Shown piece by piece: positions 54,845 to 64,000 of a stretch of DNA of 64,000 nucleotides. Numbering within the stretch: the first letter of the stretch is position 1; every line of letters begins with the position of its first letter. Location: contig NC_087063.1 in NCBI RefSeq assembly GCF_963678635.1, positions 73,307,617-73,371,616 on the forward strand. Direction: 5' to 3'. The stretch comes from Symsagittifera roscoffensis. Its lineage: Eukaryota > Xenacoelomorpha > Acoela > Convolutidae. The position numbers were made by a program, and so were the translations under genes. The notes under the pieces were generated by a model, which was not told the origin of the DNA, made no database searches, and saw only the letters and a program-made list of their open reading frames with translations.

Positions 54845-55907
54845 ATGAAATACTCATCCGAGAAGACACCCGTTTCAATAAGCGCGGCACCAAAATCGGA
54901 TAAACGGGATCCAGGCCAAATGGTACTGATGGTTGGCAGTTATACCAAAGTCAGTGGAACGTCGTCTGTACAGCATTCATGGCAAAAATTTGAAAATCCC
55001 AATTTGGTGCGTGCAGTATTCTTCTTACACACATATATATCCTTTATTGAGGTGGGAATAGATATTTATGTTTAGCCCATTGTTTAGATCACTGATTTTT
55101 CAAATATGGATGCACTTGTCGACAGGGAAGTTGCCTTTGACTGCGTAATTATAAGCAGAAAAGTAGAGCATCTCCCTAATCACGAGTTGAATGAATTGCA
55201 AGTTGCCACCAAGACTGGTGAAAGGGTGACTGTCAATGTCTGGGACCCTATACATGACATCCACACGCCGTCACCGTCAACCATTGTCACAGTAGACGGT
55301 CGCGTGAAACTGTTCAACGAAGAACCTGTCGTTAACGTGAGTTCTTGCTAAATCAACTTTTTATATATTTTGCATATGTTTTCTGATATTCAATTCAGGC
55401 TCTTTCGATTGTCCCAACAATGGACTCCAATGGCGAATTCGAAAAGGTGAAAGAAACACTTGCCGATGATGCGGTCTCTTGTGTTACCGAAGTTGTCCAA
55501 GTTGTGTCGTGGGGCATTCAACAATCGAACCACGACACCTGCTCCTCGTGCAACATCAAAAATGTTGAAGTCATTGAACTTAGCAAGGTGTGTAATTCAG
55601 ACAATGCTTTTGTATTGCATTGAAAACTATTGTATCGTTGTTGAATAAAAACTGAAATCGTTTTCGGTTGCAGGGAAAAGTTCTGAAGTGCAAGAATCCG
55701 GCATGTGGACTTGTCAGTCGGGCACCAACGCCAAAAGATGTTGCACACGTTGTTATTAGTGACAAACGCCGGTTTCTGATAGATTTAAATCTTTTTCCCG
55801 CTCCATGCACAAACGAAGTAAGCCTGTCTGAGTTCTTTCTCGAGAACCCGTCCATTACGCTCGAGTTCACCCAAGGCGTTGTATCACGTTTACACACCGC
55901 CTATTAG
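54845..55907 (+). CDS. Helitron-type RPA-like ssDNA-binding protein, four exons
   Basis: Exons 54845-55006, 55088-55336, 55399-55587 and 55674-55907, all GT-AG and all phase 0, giving 277 residues and ending TAG. Exon 1 has the KTPVSISAAPKSDKRD start common to transposon RPA proteins. Exon 2 is an OB fold: EVAFDCVIISRKVEHL, LQVATKTGERVTVNVWD, TVDGRVKLFNEEPVVN. Exon 4 begins GKVLKCKNPACGL, half of a zinc ribbon as in the third DNA-binding domain of RPA70, with CSSC in exon 3 as a possible other half. Such proteins bind single-stranded DNA and accompany Helitrons in plants and animals. Introns are short (62-86 bp), unlike the kilobase introns of the host genes here. The ATG chosen lies in the frame of the preceding gene, 57 bp after its stop. 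Confidence 0.75.
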
Positions 55908-56159
55908 TAGTACGCTTAAGACTGCTTTACACTTTCTGGATGTCTGGTTGTAGACAAATTTTTGTTATGTCTCTCAAATGTACTCAAATCGTTCATATGT
56001 ACCTTGTTATATTTTTGATTGACTAGCAGTAGATGAGTTCTTTGTGATCATTTTCTTTGAATCTTTTTTGAAATTTACCATTACTGCATTTTATTCATTC
56101 TCTTAGAGGGTCACAGTTGACAATGCAGGTCACGTCGAAGAGTACGAGCATTTTGGACT

Positions 56160-56300
56160 ACGTGTACTATTTTGGTGTATACATGTGTTCGTACGATTTT
56201 TAGCTCACGAACTGTTATTTCAGGCCCTTTGTCAATATAGTAAAATTTTGGTGTATACATGTGTTAGTACGATTTTTTGTTCTAGAACTGTTATTCTTCA
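56160..56300 (+). repeat. Two minisatellite units shared with the small Helentron copy
   Basis: TTTTGGTGTATACATGTGTT and TACGATTTTT, with CTAGAACTGTTATT, occur twice. Reverse complement of the unit expanded to about 11 copies at 42779-43640. Confidence 0.85.
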
Positions 56301-56345
56301 ATTATTAGTTGTTCAAGTTGTTTGGTTTTTGCTTCACTTTCTATG

Positions 56346-56380
56346 CCTTCGGTGTATTGAGCGTAGCGCCTATGTTTTAA
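56346..56380 (+). repeat. 3' end of the Helentron-like element: inverted repeat plus hairpin
   Basis: CTTCGGTGT, then GAGCGTAGCGCC, then TATGTTTTA. In the other copy the stem is perfect (GCGC-GTA-GCGC). These are terminal signals of the element. Confidence 0.75.
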
Positions 56381-56549
56381 AACGTACTGATGCGAAAGGT
56401 TATGCGTTGATTTAAAAGTGAGTGAAAAGGTAGAAAAGTCGACATTTACTAAGTCCATAGACGATTCCTGTCAAAAGAATGGAGTACGGAGAACACGCTT
56501 TTGCAGGGGAGATTTAACCTCCGTTTATTAAACTTCTTTAATTTCAGAA

Positions 56550-57400
56550 TTGGCAAGCTCGTTTTTGAGAACCGAAATAAATCCAAAAACGGGTCGAAAG
56601 GTCAAGTATTTATTAAGTCCATAGTGGATTCTAAACCAAAACTGAAAAAACTCACTTATCCAGTGGATACAAATACAATTGGTTCGTTCGATTGAACCCT
56701 CAATCTCATATTTGGCACCGTAGCATTCGAGAAAATCAAACAAATTCCAAACGAACAAAACTGTCCAACGATGCTTTTCTACAAAAACTACAGTTGACCG
56801 CTATGAAGAGCAATTTTCTAGCACACGTTCCTTCGATCGAACCCTTAATCTTAGATTTGACAATGTAGTTTTTGAGAACAATCAAAAATTTTCCAAAAAA
56901 CAGTCAAAACTCGAAAAATAGATTTTTCCTAAGTTTCAACTTGCTTGTGTACAAAAACTAGGACGTGGTGCTATCCAGAAAAAAAAACCCAGCACCTTTT
57001 ATTTCGCTTAAATTTTTCGTCTCAGATTACTTATCTAGAAAAGTTAAACCGTAGCCAAAAAACAATCAAAATGTCAAGAATTGTACATTTTGCAAGGAAA
57101 TAACTTCTTTCATAAAAAAATAGGACGCCATCTCTTTGGCATTAAAAATTAACAAAAATGTTTTTTAGATTAATACAATTAATCAAATTAACCTCAGATT
57201 TGAGAGGATAGTTTTTGAGAAAAAATTTCCAAAATGGTCAAAAGTCAAAACTATTTTTCTACCAAAATAAGGGCATGGCAGCTTATGCATGTAAGGTCTC
57301 GAGAACACGCTCTATTGATTGATTTCTTAATCTCAGATTTTTCATAATAATTTCGGAGAAAAAAAATAGTCCAAAATATGTTTCAAAAATTCGCCCACAG
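56550..57400. repeat. Diverged tandem repeats, ~150-bp unit
   Basis: Words AACCCTTAATCTTAGATTTG, ATAGTTTTTGAGAA and AAAACAGTCAAAACT recur. Related to 37980-38480. Confidence 0.5.
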
Positions 57401-57519
57401 AAAAACTTTTTTGCTGAAATTTTCTATTCCCATAATGGCGCTAAAACTCCAGAAACCAATTTTACTTTAGTAAAATTTAATTTTTACGGCTTCAATTAAG
57501 AAAAAAATGAGCTATTGTA

Positions 57520-58330
57520 AGCCTGGGCGCTCAATTTATTTGCTCGAAATTAGAACAAAATCAGAAGATTCAAATCGATTTTTCTCGACACAGAAATTTT
57601 TATGGAAGTTTTTTTTATGTCGTTCGAATCACGACTGAAAGGGCTTTAAAAAAGTATATCACTTAACCCAGACGATAATTATTTTTGGTATTACGTGAAA
57701 AACAGAAAAAAGTTAGAAAAGGATAGCCGGTTGCTGTTCCGAACACAATTTCAGAAAAAGAACTTTTTTATTCAAGTTGGTCTCTTTTTGTACGTAGTGT
57801 CCTGATACAACTATACGAACGCACATTAAATTAGTGAATTACTCAAAAACGACTCAAAAAACTGAATAACCTCAAAAAAATGAATAAAAAACCAAATAAA
57901 CGTTTCGAAAAAAAACTTTACTTTTTTTTTCAATTTTTTGCACTAAAATTCAAATAATTTTGAAAGTTTTTTATCTGGAAAGAGCTAAATAAAGCTTCCA
58001 AAACTAGTTTTTCTTCTAGTTAAATCAATTGTTTTTACACCTAAATTGCTAATTTTCGTATATAACGAACGTTACTCGATCGCTTTACTCGCTCGAAAAT
58101 AGACGAAAAATTCAACATTTCAGACCGGTTTTTCTTGACACTAGGAAAATTTATTGGGAATTTTTTAATGTCGTTCGAACCACAACTAAAAGAGCTTTAG
58201 TATGTTATATCACTCGACCCTGTCCGATGATTATTTGTGGTACATGATTTTACGTGAAAAACAAAAAAAACTAAAATGCAACCGAATACAAAGTTCCTCC
58301 CCAATTTTCAAATGGTCGGAACAAAAAACC
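57520..58330. repeat. Dispersed repeat with TTTCTCGACAC core, two copies
   Basis: Each copy has TTCTCGACAC or TTCTTGACAC, ATGTCGTTCGAA, ATATCACT followed by ACCC, and GATTATTTTTGG or GATTATTTGTGG, then TTACGTGAAAAACA. The same core on the other strand is part of the 194-bp satellite monomer at 9535-10510. Confidence 0.55.
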
Positions 58331-59036
58331 AAATCCTATACATTTTCATAATACCTGTTTTTATCGAACAGGAACAAGCCAACTCCGGAAAAAGCAATGA
58401 AAATATATTAAAATCCATACACTAGAAAATCTCAGCGTTCTTTTACACTTAAAAATCAACTCCTACCCAGGTGGGGTAAAAAAGGCGGATAACGACAAAC
58501 AGAACCGGTACTATTTTGACGGTACTTTTTCTTATTCATTGGCTGTATTTAATTCAGAGTAACATAATAATACCTAACCTGATGACTCGTTGAGGAAACT
58601 GCCCCTGGGAGATTTTTGAGATGTGGTAGATGACCCACTCACGAGACGCGATCGCTAAAACAGCACTTATCTAGCTGAAAAACATGTCTAGTCAGTATTG
58701 ATTCAAACAACACCAAATACGCTGAAACAAAGACTAAATAACGGATGCACTGAAAACACACACAAAATTTTCGATTATCAACTGTTACAGAAGTTCTTGA
58801 TTAGTATTTACAAAAGTATTCATTATCGCAAGGGTATCATTCTCATTATGGTACAGTAAATGGTAGTATATACACCAGCCGAAGAATCAACCAGCCGAAA
58901 AAGCGTGAGCGTTATATAATGATTATGCAACAATATGTAACAGTTACGAAATTTATAAAAATTTCACTCATATGATAAAACTTTTCGGCTGGTTTATGTA
59001 CTCTGCGCATGTTAGGTTGGTTGATGCTTCAGCTAT
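58331..59036. other. Intergenic; inverted repeat ACCAGCCGAAAA / TTTTCGGCTGGT
   Basis: The inverted words stand at about 58889-58901 and 58981-58993, so a stem with a loop of about 80 bases is possible. Nothing else recognised. Confidence 0.45.
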
Positions 59037-59042
59037 TTTATT
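59037..59042 (-). promoter_or_regulatory. Poly(A) signal AATAAA, minus strand
   Basis: Lies 32 bases after the stop of the exon at 59074-59258 and supports it as a terminal exon. Confidence 0.5.
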
Positions 59043-59073
59043 TACCCTCACATCAAATGCTTCAATTTAATCG

Positions 59074-59258
59074 TCAGTTTGTACTAACTTGTTGAGTGGC
59101 TGCAGCACCGTATGGCGTGAATGAATTGGCATTTGGGGAGGGCAGACCAGCCCCTACCCCGGGCGGGAAGAACAACCCGTGGCTCCCACTGCATCCTGCG
59201 TGAGCTCCTCCGATTCCTGTGGTCGCCGCAGGTGTGTTTGCATTGCTTCCCATGTGAC
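59074..59258 (-). CDS. Last exon of an unidentified Gly/Ala/Ser/Pro-rich protein
   Basis: After a GCGATTAG acceptor it encodes HMGSNANTPAATTGIGGAHA, GCSGSHGLFFPPGVGAGLPS and PNANSFTPYGAAATQQ, ending VSTN with TGA. It is clearly GC-richer than its surroundings. Such low-complexity C-termini occur in RNA-binding proteins and transcription factors, but nothing identifies the family. The rest of the gene would lie to the right, behind the LINE or beyond the window. Confidence 0.55.
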
Positions 59259-59499
59259 CTAATCGCAATTTATCAATCACGGATTCTGATCAGAGCTTTG
59301 AGGTTGCTAATAGCAGTATATCGCAGACTGCAGGCTGAAAACAGCCTATCCCGACATAAGGCTCAAACAATGATATTGTCCCACAAAACTACTAGAGATA
59401 GTAGAGAAATTTAGAGCTGTATTTTTTTTGCCGTAGAAAGCTTGTTGTTGTTGCTACATCGATCTCTGCTTTGAGCTTCTGATTGAATTAGAGAGATCG

Positions 59500-60854
59500 T
59501 TTATGTTTGAGAGTATGGGAATAATTGTTTTTGTCTTGTCTTATCTATCACTGCCGAGGGTCTATAGAAGCGAAACTGGCGAAGAAGTGGAAACTGTCTT
59601 GAGGAGAACCGAGTGAAACTCCATGCCCGGCTCAAACGGGCAGTTTTTATTAGTGAGGAGAACCGAGAAAAATATCCGTTGCGTGGGGTTATGTGATAAG
59701 CTGCAGATGTTTGGCAGCTTCTTCGGGGTTCTCTCATAAGCTCTCTATGGGAAGTGAGGTTGGGTGTACCCGGCAGTTCAACAGATGTTCGGTGGTGTGA
59801 GGTCCTATGTAGCAACTTGAGCAGATGTCGGGTATATAGTTAAGCCTGAGTAGTAGCTAGCGGTGGAAGTAGAATCTCCGCATCGCAATTGTGAGTGTTA
59901 CATCGAGCTTTCATTTGGTGATATAATTAGGGGCATTCTACCAAAAAGCTTAAAAATTATCGTCAAGAAAGTTTTGTAGTTCTGTGGTGTGCAGGTTTTT
60001 GATCCCATAAAGGAATTCAAGCTTAGAGATGTTCTACCGGTTTACGTTAAGCAAAAAATCCAAGTCAGGTTTTCGTCTCGTCATGTAAATGTGTCATGTC
60101 TCTCATTCTTATGCATCCCGTTGTTGTTCTTAGAGCGTTGTTTTGCTTCATTTGTAAACGATGCCAGTTGGTGTAATAAAGTGTGGGGTTCGGAATTGGA
60201 GCTGCTTTGTTCAAGACACTCCCTCCAATTGCCTTGTAAGCGACTGTTTCTTTGGAGCAGACTTAAGTAGTGCCAGCAATTTTTTTTAAGTACACTATGC
60301 CTTTTTGTAGTTTGTCATGGGTCTTATGGCAGTTTTCATCGAATTTCAGTTAGTTGTCAAACGTTACTCTTAAAACTTGGGGGTTGCGAGTAGTGGGTAG
60401 GTTAGTTCCGTCAATCATAACATCTGGTTTTGAAGTCGAGAATAATGATGTTGTGGACTTATCTTTCAAAAGTGATAGGTTTCTGCCTGCTAAGTCATTT
60501 GGAGTCGAGAATAGTTTGTTGTGGACTTATCTTTCGATAGTGATAGGTTTCAGCCTGCTAAATCATTAATATGATGATGTGAGGGTTATGTCTTCTGCAT
60601 AAATAGTCAACTTGATGTAATCCTTCTCTGGTAGAGGCATTTTTGACACAGATTAAATATTACCAGGGATAGCACACAACCTTGTGGAACACCTTTTTCC
60701 ACCTTCCTGCGATTGGATTTAATGTCTCTAAATTCTACATAAATATGTCTGCATCGCAGGTAGGCAAGGACTCATCTTTTGGTGTTTAAAAACATATTCG
60801 AGCTGCTGTCACGTCTAGAGCGAACATTAGAGTTCTTTGGCATGGTTTGGCCTG
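59500..60854 (-). mobile_element. Decayed LINE, 3' part: RT core and C-terminal zinc-knuckle region
   Basis: Reading minus: an RT core near 60600-60720 with KSNRRKVEKGVPQGCVLS and a worn YAEDITLTSS where RTs have YADD. Toward the end (near 59690-59830) stand a Cys-rich word and HLLNCRVHPTSLP, like the C-terminal ETTEHLL knuckle of Jockey/I-type LINEs. Stops and frameshifts throughout. Confidence 0.7.
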
Positions 60855-62494
60855 GTTCAAACCAAAATTTATGTAGAAAGATACAGTTAAGGGGCAGTAA
60901 AAGACAATCTTTCTTTTGGTCGGTAGCTCTCAGCTTGTTCGGGATCTTTACCGGGTTCAGCTAGGGGTATTACTCTTCCCACTTTCCAATTTTTAGGTAT
61001 GGTTGCATTAATCAATGGGAGGCTTATCAACTTACTGAGGTATTTAATAGCCTTTTTCCAATGAAAAGTAATTAAATTTGAGCAATGTTATCAGGTCCAA
61101 GCGCTGTGCTTTTTTGTACTCACTTCAGTGCTTCTTCTACCATCTTAGCAGAAATTGCTACATCCTTAGATCTAATTGTTCAACCTTACGAATAACTGCC
61201 CGTTTATACTTTTTGTTCTTGTATGGGCTTGGAGTGACTGGTTGGTTGAAATTATTACAGATTTCTTTTGTGTTGACAATGTTTTCGTTGTCAAAGAAAA
61301 TAAGTGTTTCTTCGAGTTTTGGCATTTTTATTTGATAAACTTAACCGTAGACCAGAGTTAACTTGTTACCCTTCGATTATCAACATTGCCAATAAACTCA
61401 ATCTATTTGTTCTGTTATTATTTTCAAACAAATTATTGAGTTTTTGTTTTCTTCAATTCTTTTGAGGTCTTCGGGATTTTGCTGTTGGAGATTGTCCCTT
61501 ATTTTGGAGAGTCTAAGAGCTTCTGTTAGAAAATTTGGCTTCACCTCTTTACAACATCCTTGACGCATACGTCTAGATGCCGTGCCGCAAATTATTTTCC
61601 AGAAAATTTTATCGCCTTCTTAGTTGCTTTGGGTAGAGCCAAATTTCGAAACGCTTTTTCGCCCTCAATTCGAAAACTTTTCCAGCCCGCTTTTTTGAAG
61701 TTGAACTATGTTACTTAGTTGCCTCTGGTTTGAATTTTACAGATTAATTCTAGGGTGATGGCTGAATTGTCTGACTCCAGTATGTTGTCACAGAACCAAT
61801 TGGTGTACATGACCAGGCTTGGCGTTGTTAGGCCGATAACAGGTGAGCTTACGGTGTTGCTTGTTTTCCTTATGGGTGTGTGGTCATTTATAACAACAAA
61901 ATCAGATGCGTCTATTTCATCTGCAATTTTTAGACAATGCGAATCAGGTTGTAGTTCGGAGAGCCACAGAGCGTTATGTGCGTTAACATCACCTGATATT
62001 AACGCATTTGTGTTCGTTAGTAGGTAATGGATTGACGCAGTATTTCCGGGACCACAGCTTGAATGTGATGGGATGTGGATCAGTTAAAGATGACGTGTTA
62101 AAGACAAAGTCTAGGAAATTATTTTGATTGCTTGTTCTATATGGGGGTCGTTGAGTGATAATTTTAGTGTCTAACATTTTATGTCAACCTTAATAATCAA
62201 TGCTAGTCCGCCTCCGTTGCATTTTAGGTGTATTCACCCTCCGAAGTGGCACCAGACACTGTATTGGTTAGGGATAAATTTATTGTGACACACACTTCAG
62301 TTATAGGGGCCAGGGTTAAGTTCGATTCCGCTGCGGAATAATAGAGTGAGAACTAGAAGTCCAGCCAGTAACAAGTACATGAGCAGGTAGGCTGGTTTTG
62401 GCTGCTCATTGCAGGCAGTTTAATATGCCGATCGAGATAGTCTCTTAGAAATTCAGAAACTTGTTTTCTCTTCTTGTCTAAAAATAACCACACA
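60855..62494 (-). mobile_element. LINE 5' part, tandem copy 1: endonuclease to RT start
   Basis: Reading minus: GDVNAHNALWLSELQPDSRC with FVVINDHTP (AP-endonuclease, near 61755-62027), then INATIPKNWKVGRVIPLAE and GKDPEQAESYRP (start of the RT domain, near 60890-61020). The endonuclease GDxNAH motif is intact, other parts are broken. Jockey/I-like by these motifs. Confidence 0.75.
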
Positions 62495-64000
62495 ATTTGA
62501 ACCAAATTTTATGTAGAAAGATACAGTTTAGGGCAGTAAAAGTCAATTTTTCTTTTGGTCGGTAGCTCTCAGCTTGTTCGGGATCTTTACCTTGTTCAGC
62601 TAGGGGTATTTCTCTTCCCACTTTCCAATTTTTAGGTATGGTTGCATTAATCAATGGGAGGCTTATCAACTTACTGAGGTATTTAATAGCCTTTTTCCAA
62701 TGAAAAGTAATTAAATTTGAGCAATGTTACCAGGTTCAAGCGCTTTGCTTTTTTGTACTTGACTTCAGTGCTTCTTCTACCATCTTAGCAGAAATTGTTA
62801 CATCCTTAGATCTGATTGTTCAACCTTACGAATAATTGCCCGTTTATACTTTTTGTTCTTGTATGGGCTTGGAGTGATTTGTTGGTTGAATTTATTACAG
62901 ATTTCTTTTGTGTTGAGAATGGTCTCGTTGTCAAAGACAATAAGTGTTTCTTGGAAATTTTGCATTTTTATTCGATAAACTTAAACTTAGACCAGAGTTA
63001 ACTTGTCGTCCTTCGATTATCAACATTGCCAAGAAACTCAATCTATTTGTTCTGTTATTATTTTCAAACACATTATTGATTTTTTGTTTTGTTCAATTCT
63101 TTTGAGGTCTTCGGGATGTTGCTGTTGGAGATTGTCCCTTATTTTGGAGAGTCTAAGAGCTTCTGTTAGAAAATTCGGCTTCACCTCTTTACAACATCCT
63201 TGACGCATAAGTCTAGATGCCGTGCCGCAAATTATTTTCCAGAAAATTTTATCGCCTTCTTTGTTGCTTTGGGTAGAGCTTAATTTCGAAACGCTTTTTC
63301 GCCCTCAGTTCGAAAACTTTTCCAGCCCGCTTTTTTGAAGTTGAACTATGTTACTTAGTTGCCGTCTGGTTTGAACTTTACAGATTAATTCTAGGGTGAT
63401 GACTGAATTGTCTGACTCCAGTATGTTGTCACAGTACCAATTGGTGGACATGACCAGGCTTGACGTTGTTAGACCGATAACAGGTGAGCTTACGGTGTTG
63501 CTTGTTTTCCTTATGGGTGTGTGGTCGTTTATAACAACAAAATCAGATGCGTCTATTTCATCTGCAATTTTTAGACAACGCGAATCAGGTTGTAGTTCGG
63601 AGAGCCACAGAGCGTTATGTGCGTTGACATCACCTGATATTAACGCATCTGTGTTCGTTAGTAGGTAATGGATTGACGCAGTATTTCCGGGACCACAGCT
63701 TGAATGTGATGGGATGTGGATCAGTTAAAGATGACGTGTTAAAGACAAAGTCTAGGAAATTATTTTGATTGCTTGTTCTATATGGGGGTCGTTGAGTGAT
63801 AATTTTAGTGTCTAATATTTTATGTCAACCTTAATAATCAATGCTAAACCGCCTCCGTTGCATTTTAGGTGTATTCACCCTCCGAAGTGGCACCAGACAC
63901 TGTATTGGTTAGGGATAAATTTATTGTGACACACACTTCAGTTATAGGGGCCAGGGTTAAGTTCGATTCCGCTGCGGAATAATAGGGTGAGAACTAGAAG
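62495..64000 (-). mobile_element. LINE 5' part, tandem copy 2, runs off the window
   Basis: Same content as copy 1 at an offset of about 1640 bp: PLINATIPKNWKVGREIPLA near 62600, and the endonuclease block open at 63396-63668. The 5' end is cut by the window edge. Confidence 0.75.

Larger units (their letters stand above)
51004..56380 (+). mobile_element. Helentron-like element with USP-DUF6570 and RPA genes, Rep/helicase missing
   Basis: 5.4 kb on the plus strand. 5' end ACACCGAAGACTTTAGTC at 51007 folds as nested stems (ACACC/GGTGT outside GACT/AGTC). Near the 3' end CTTCGGTGT (56347-56355) is its inverted repeat, then a slightly worn hairpin (GAGC-GTA-GCGC) and the end TATGTTTTA. Both ends match the small minus-strand element at 42682-43854. 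Inside: an ATTT-rich higher-order repeat, a protease/DUF6570 gene, a four-exon RPA-like gene, and two minisatellite units near the 3' end. No rolling-circle Rep (HUH) or Pif1-type helicase reads anywhere between the ends. The DUF6570 gene and the RPA gene are less than 60 bp apart, so an internal deletion of the Rep-Hel part is the simplest explanation. Confidence 0.83.

Overview
This is nuclear DNA of an animal, very probably a TE-rich invertebrate. It is AT-rich, exons are short and GC-richer with canonical GT-AG junctions, introns reach several kb, and most of the rest is repeats. BBS1 implies a ciliated eukaryote, and the set BBS1 + mannose-6-phosphate-receptor-like protein + ER-type UDP-glucuronosyltransferase is animal-like. 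I cannot name the phylum.

Layout. (1) 2438-28169, plus strand: five exons of a single-pass membrane protein with an MRH (mannose-6-phosphate receptor homology) lumenal domain and an M6PR/ATG27-type tail. Its 5' exons are not found. One exon carries an in-frame TGA. Its introns hold a decayed LINE with a tandemly duplicated front half (4309-9140), a ~194-bp satellite (9535-10510), hAT and TIR-type MITEs, tRNA-derived SINEs, a 2.17-kb tandem duplication (14821-19161) and a perfect 121-bp inverted repeat ending 18 bp before the last exon. (2) 28775-36496, minus strand: eight exons encoding the first ~306 residues of BBS1. The C-terminal half was not found, and the visible part converges on the 3' end of the MRH gene. 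(3) 36497-40454: repeats, including an intact hAT MITE with a perfect 8-bp target duplication. (4) 40455-46266, minus strand: a complete three-exon UGT gene (522 residues, signal peptide, TM segment, KKxx tail) whose sugar-donor motif is badly degraded. Its first intron contains a 1.17-kb non-autonomous Helentron-like element with an 11-unit minisatellite. (5) 49628-49762: one doubtful minus-strand exon. (6) 51004-56380: a 5.4-kb Helentron-like element with the same two ends as the small copy in the UGT intron. It carries a ubiquitin-specific-protease-like domain fused to a DUF6570-type domain, and a spliced four-exon RPA-like single-strand-DNA-binding protein. No Rep or helicase is present. 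(7) 59074-59258: last exon of an unidentified Gly/Ala/Ser/Pro-rich protein, minus strand. (8) 59500-64000: a decayed Jockey/I-like LINE on the minus strand, its front part tandemly duplicated with a 1.64-kb period and running off the window.

The three host genes have unrelated roles (lysosomal/Golgi sorting, the ciliary BBSome, ER glucuronidation). The main biology lies in the Helentron pair, where a coding element and a small relative share both ends, and in the repeated pattern of local tandem duplication inside transposon sequence. All protein identities rest on motif recognition by eye; no database search was possible.
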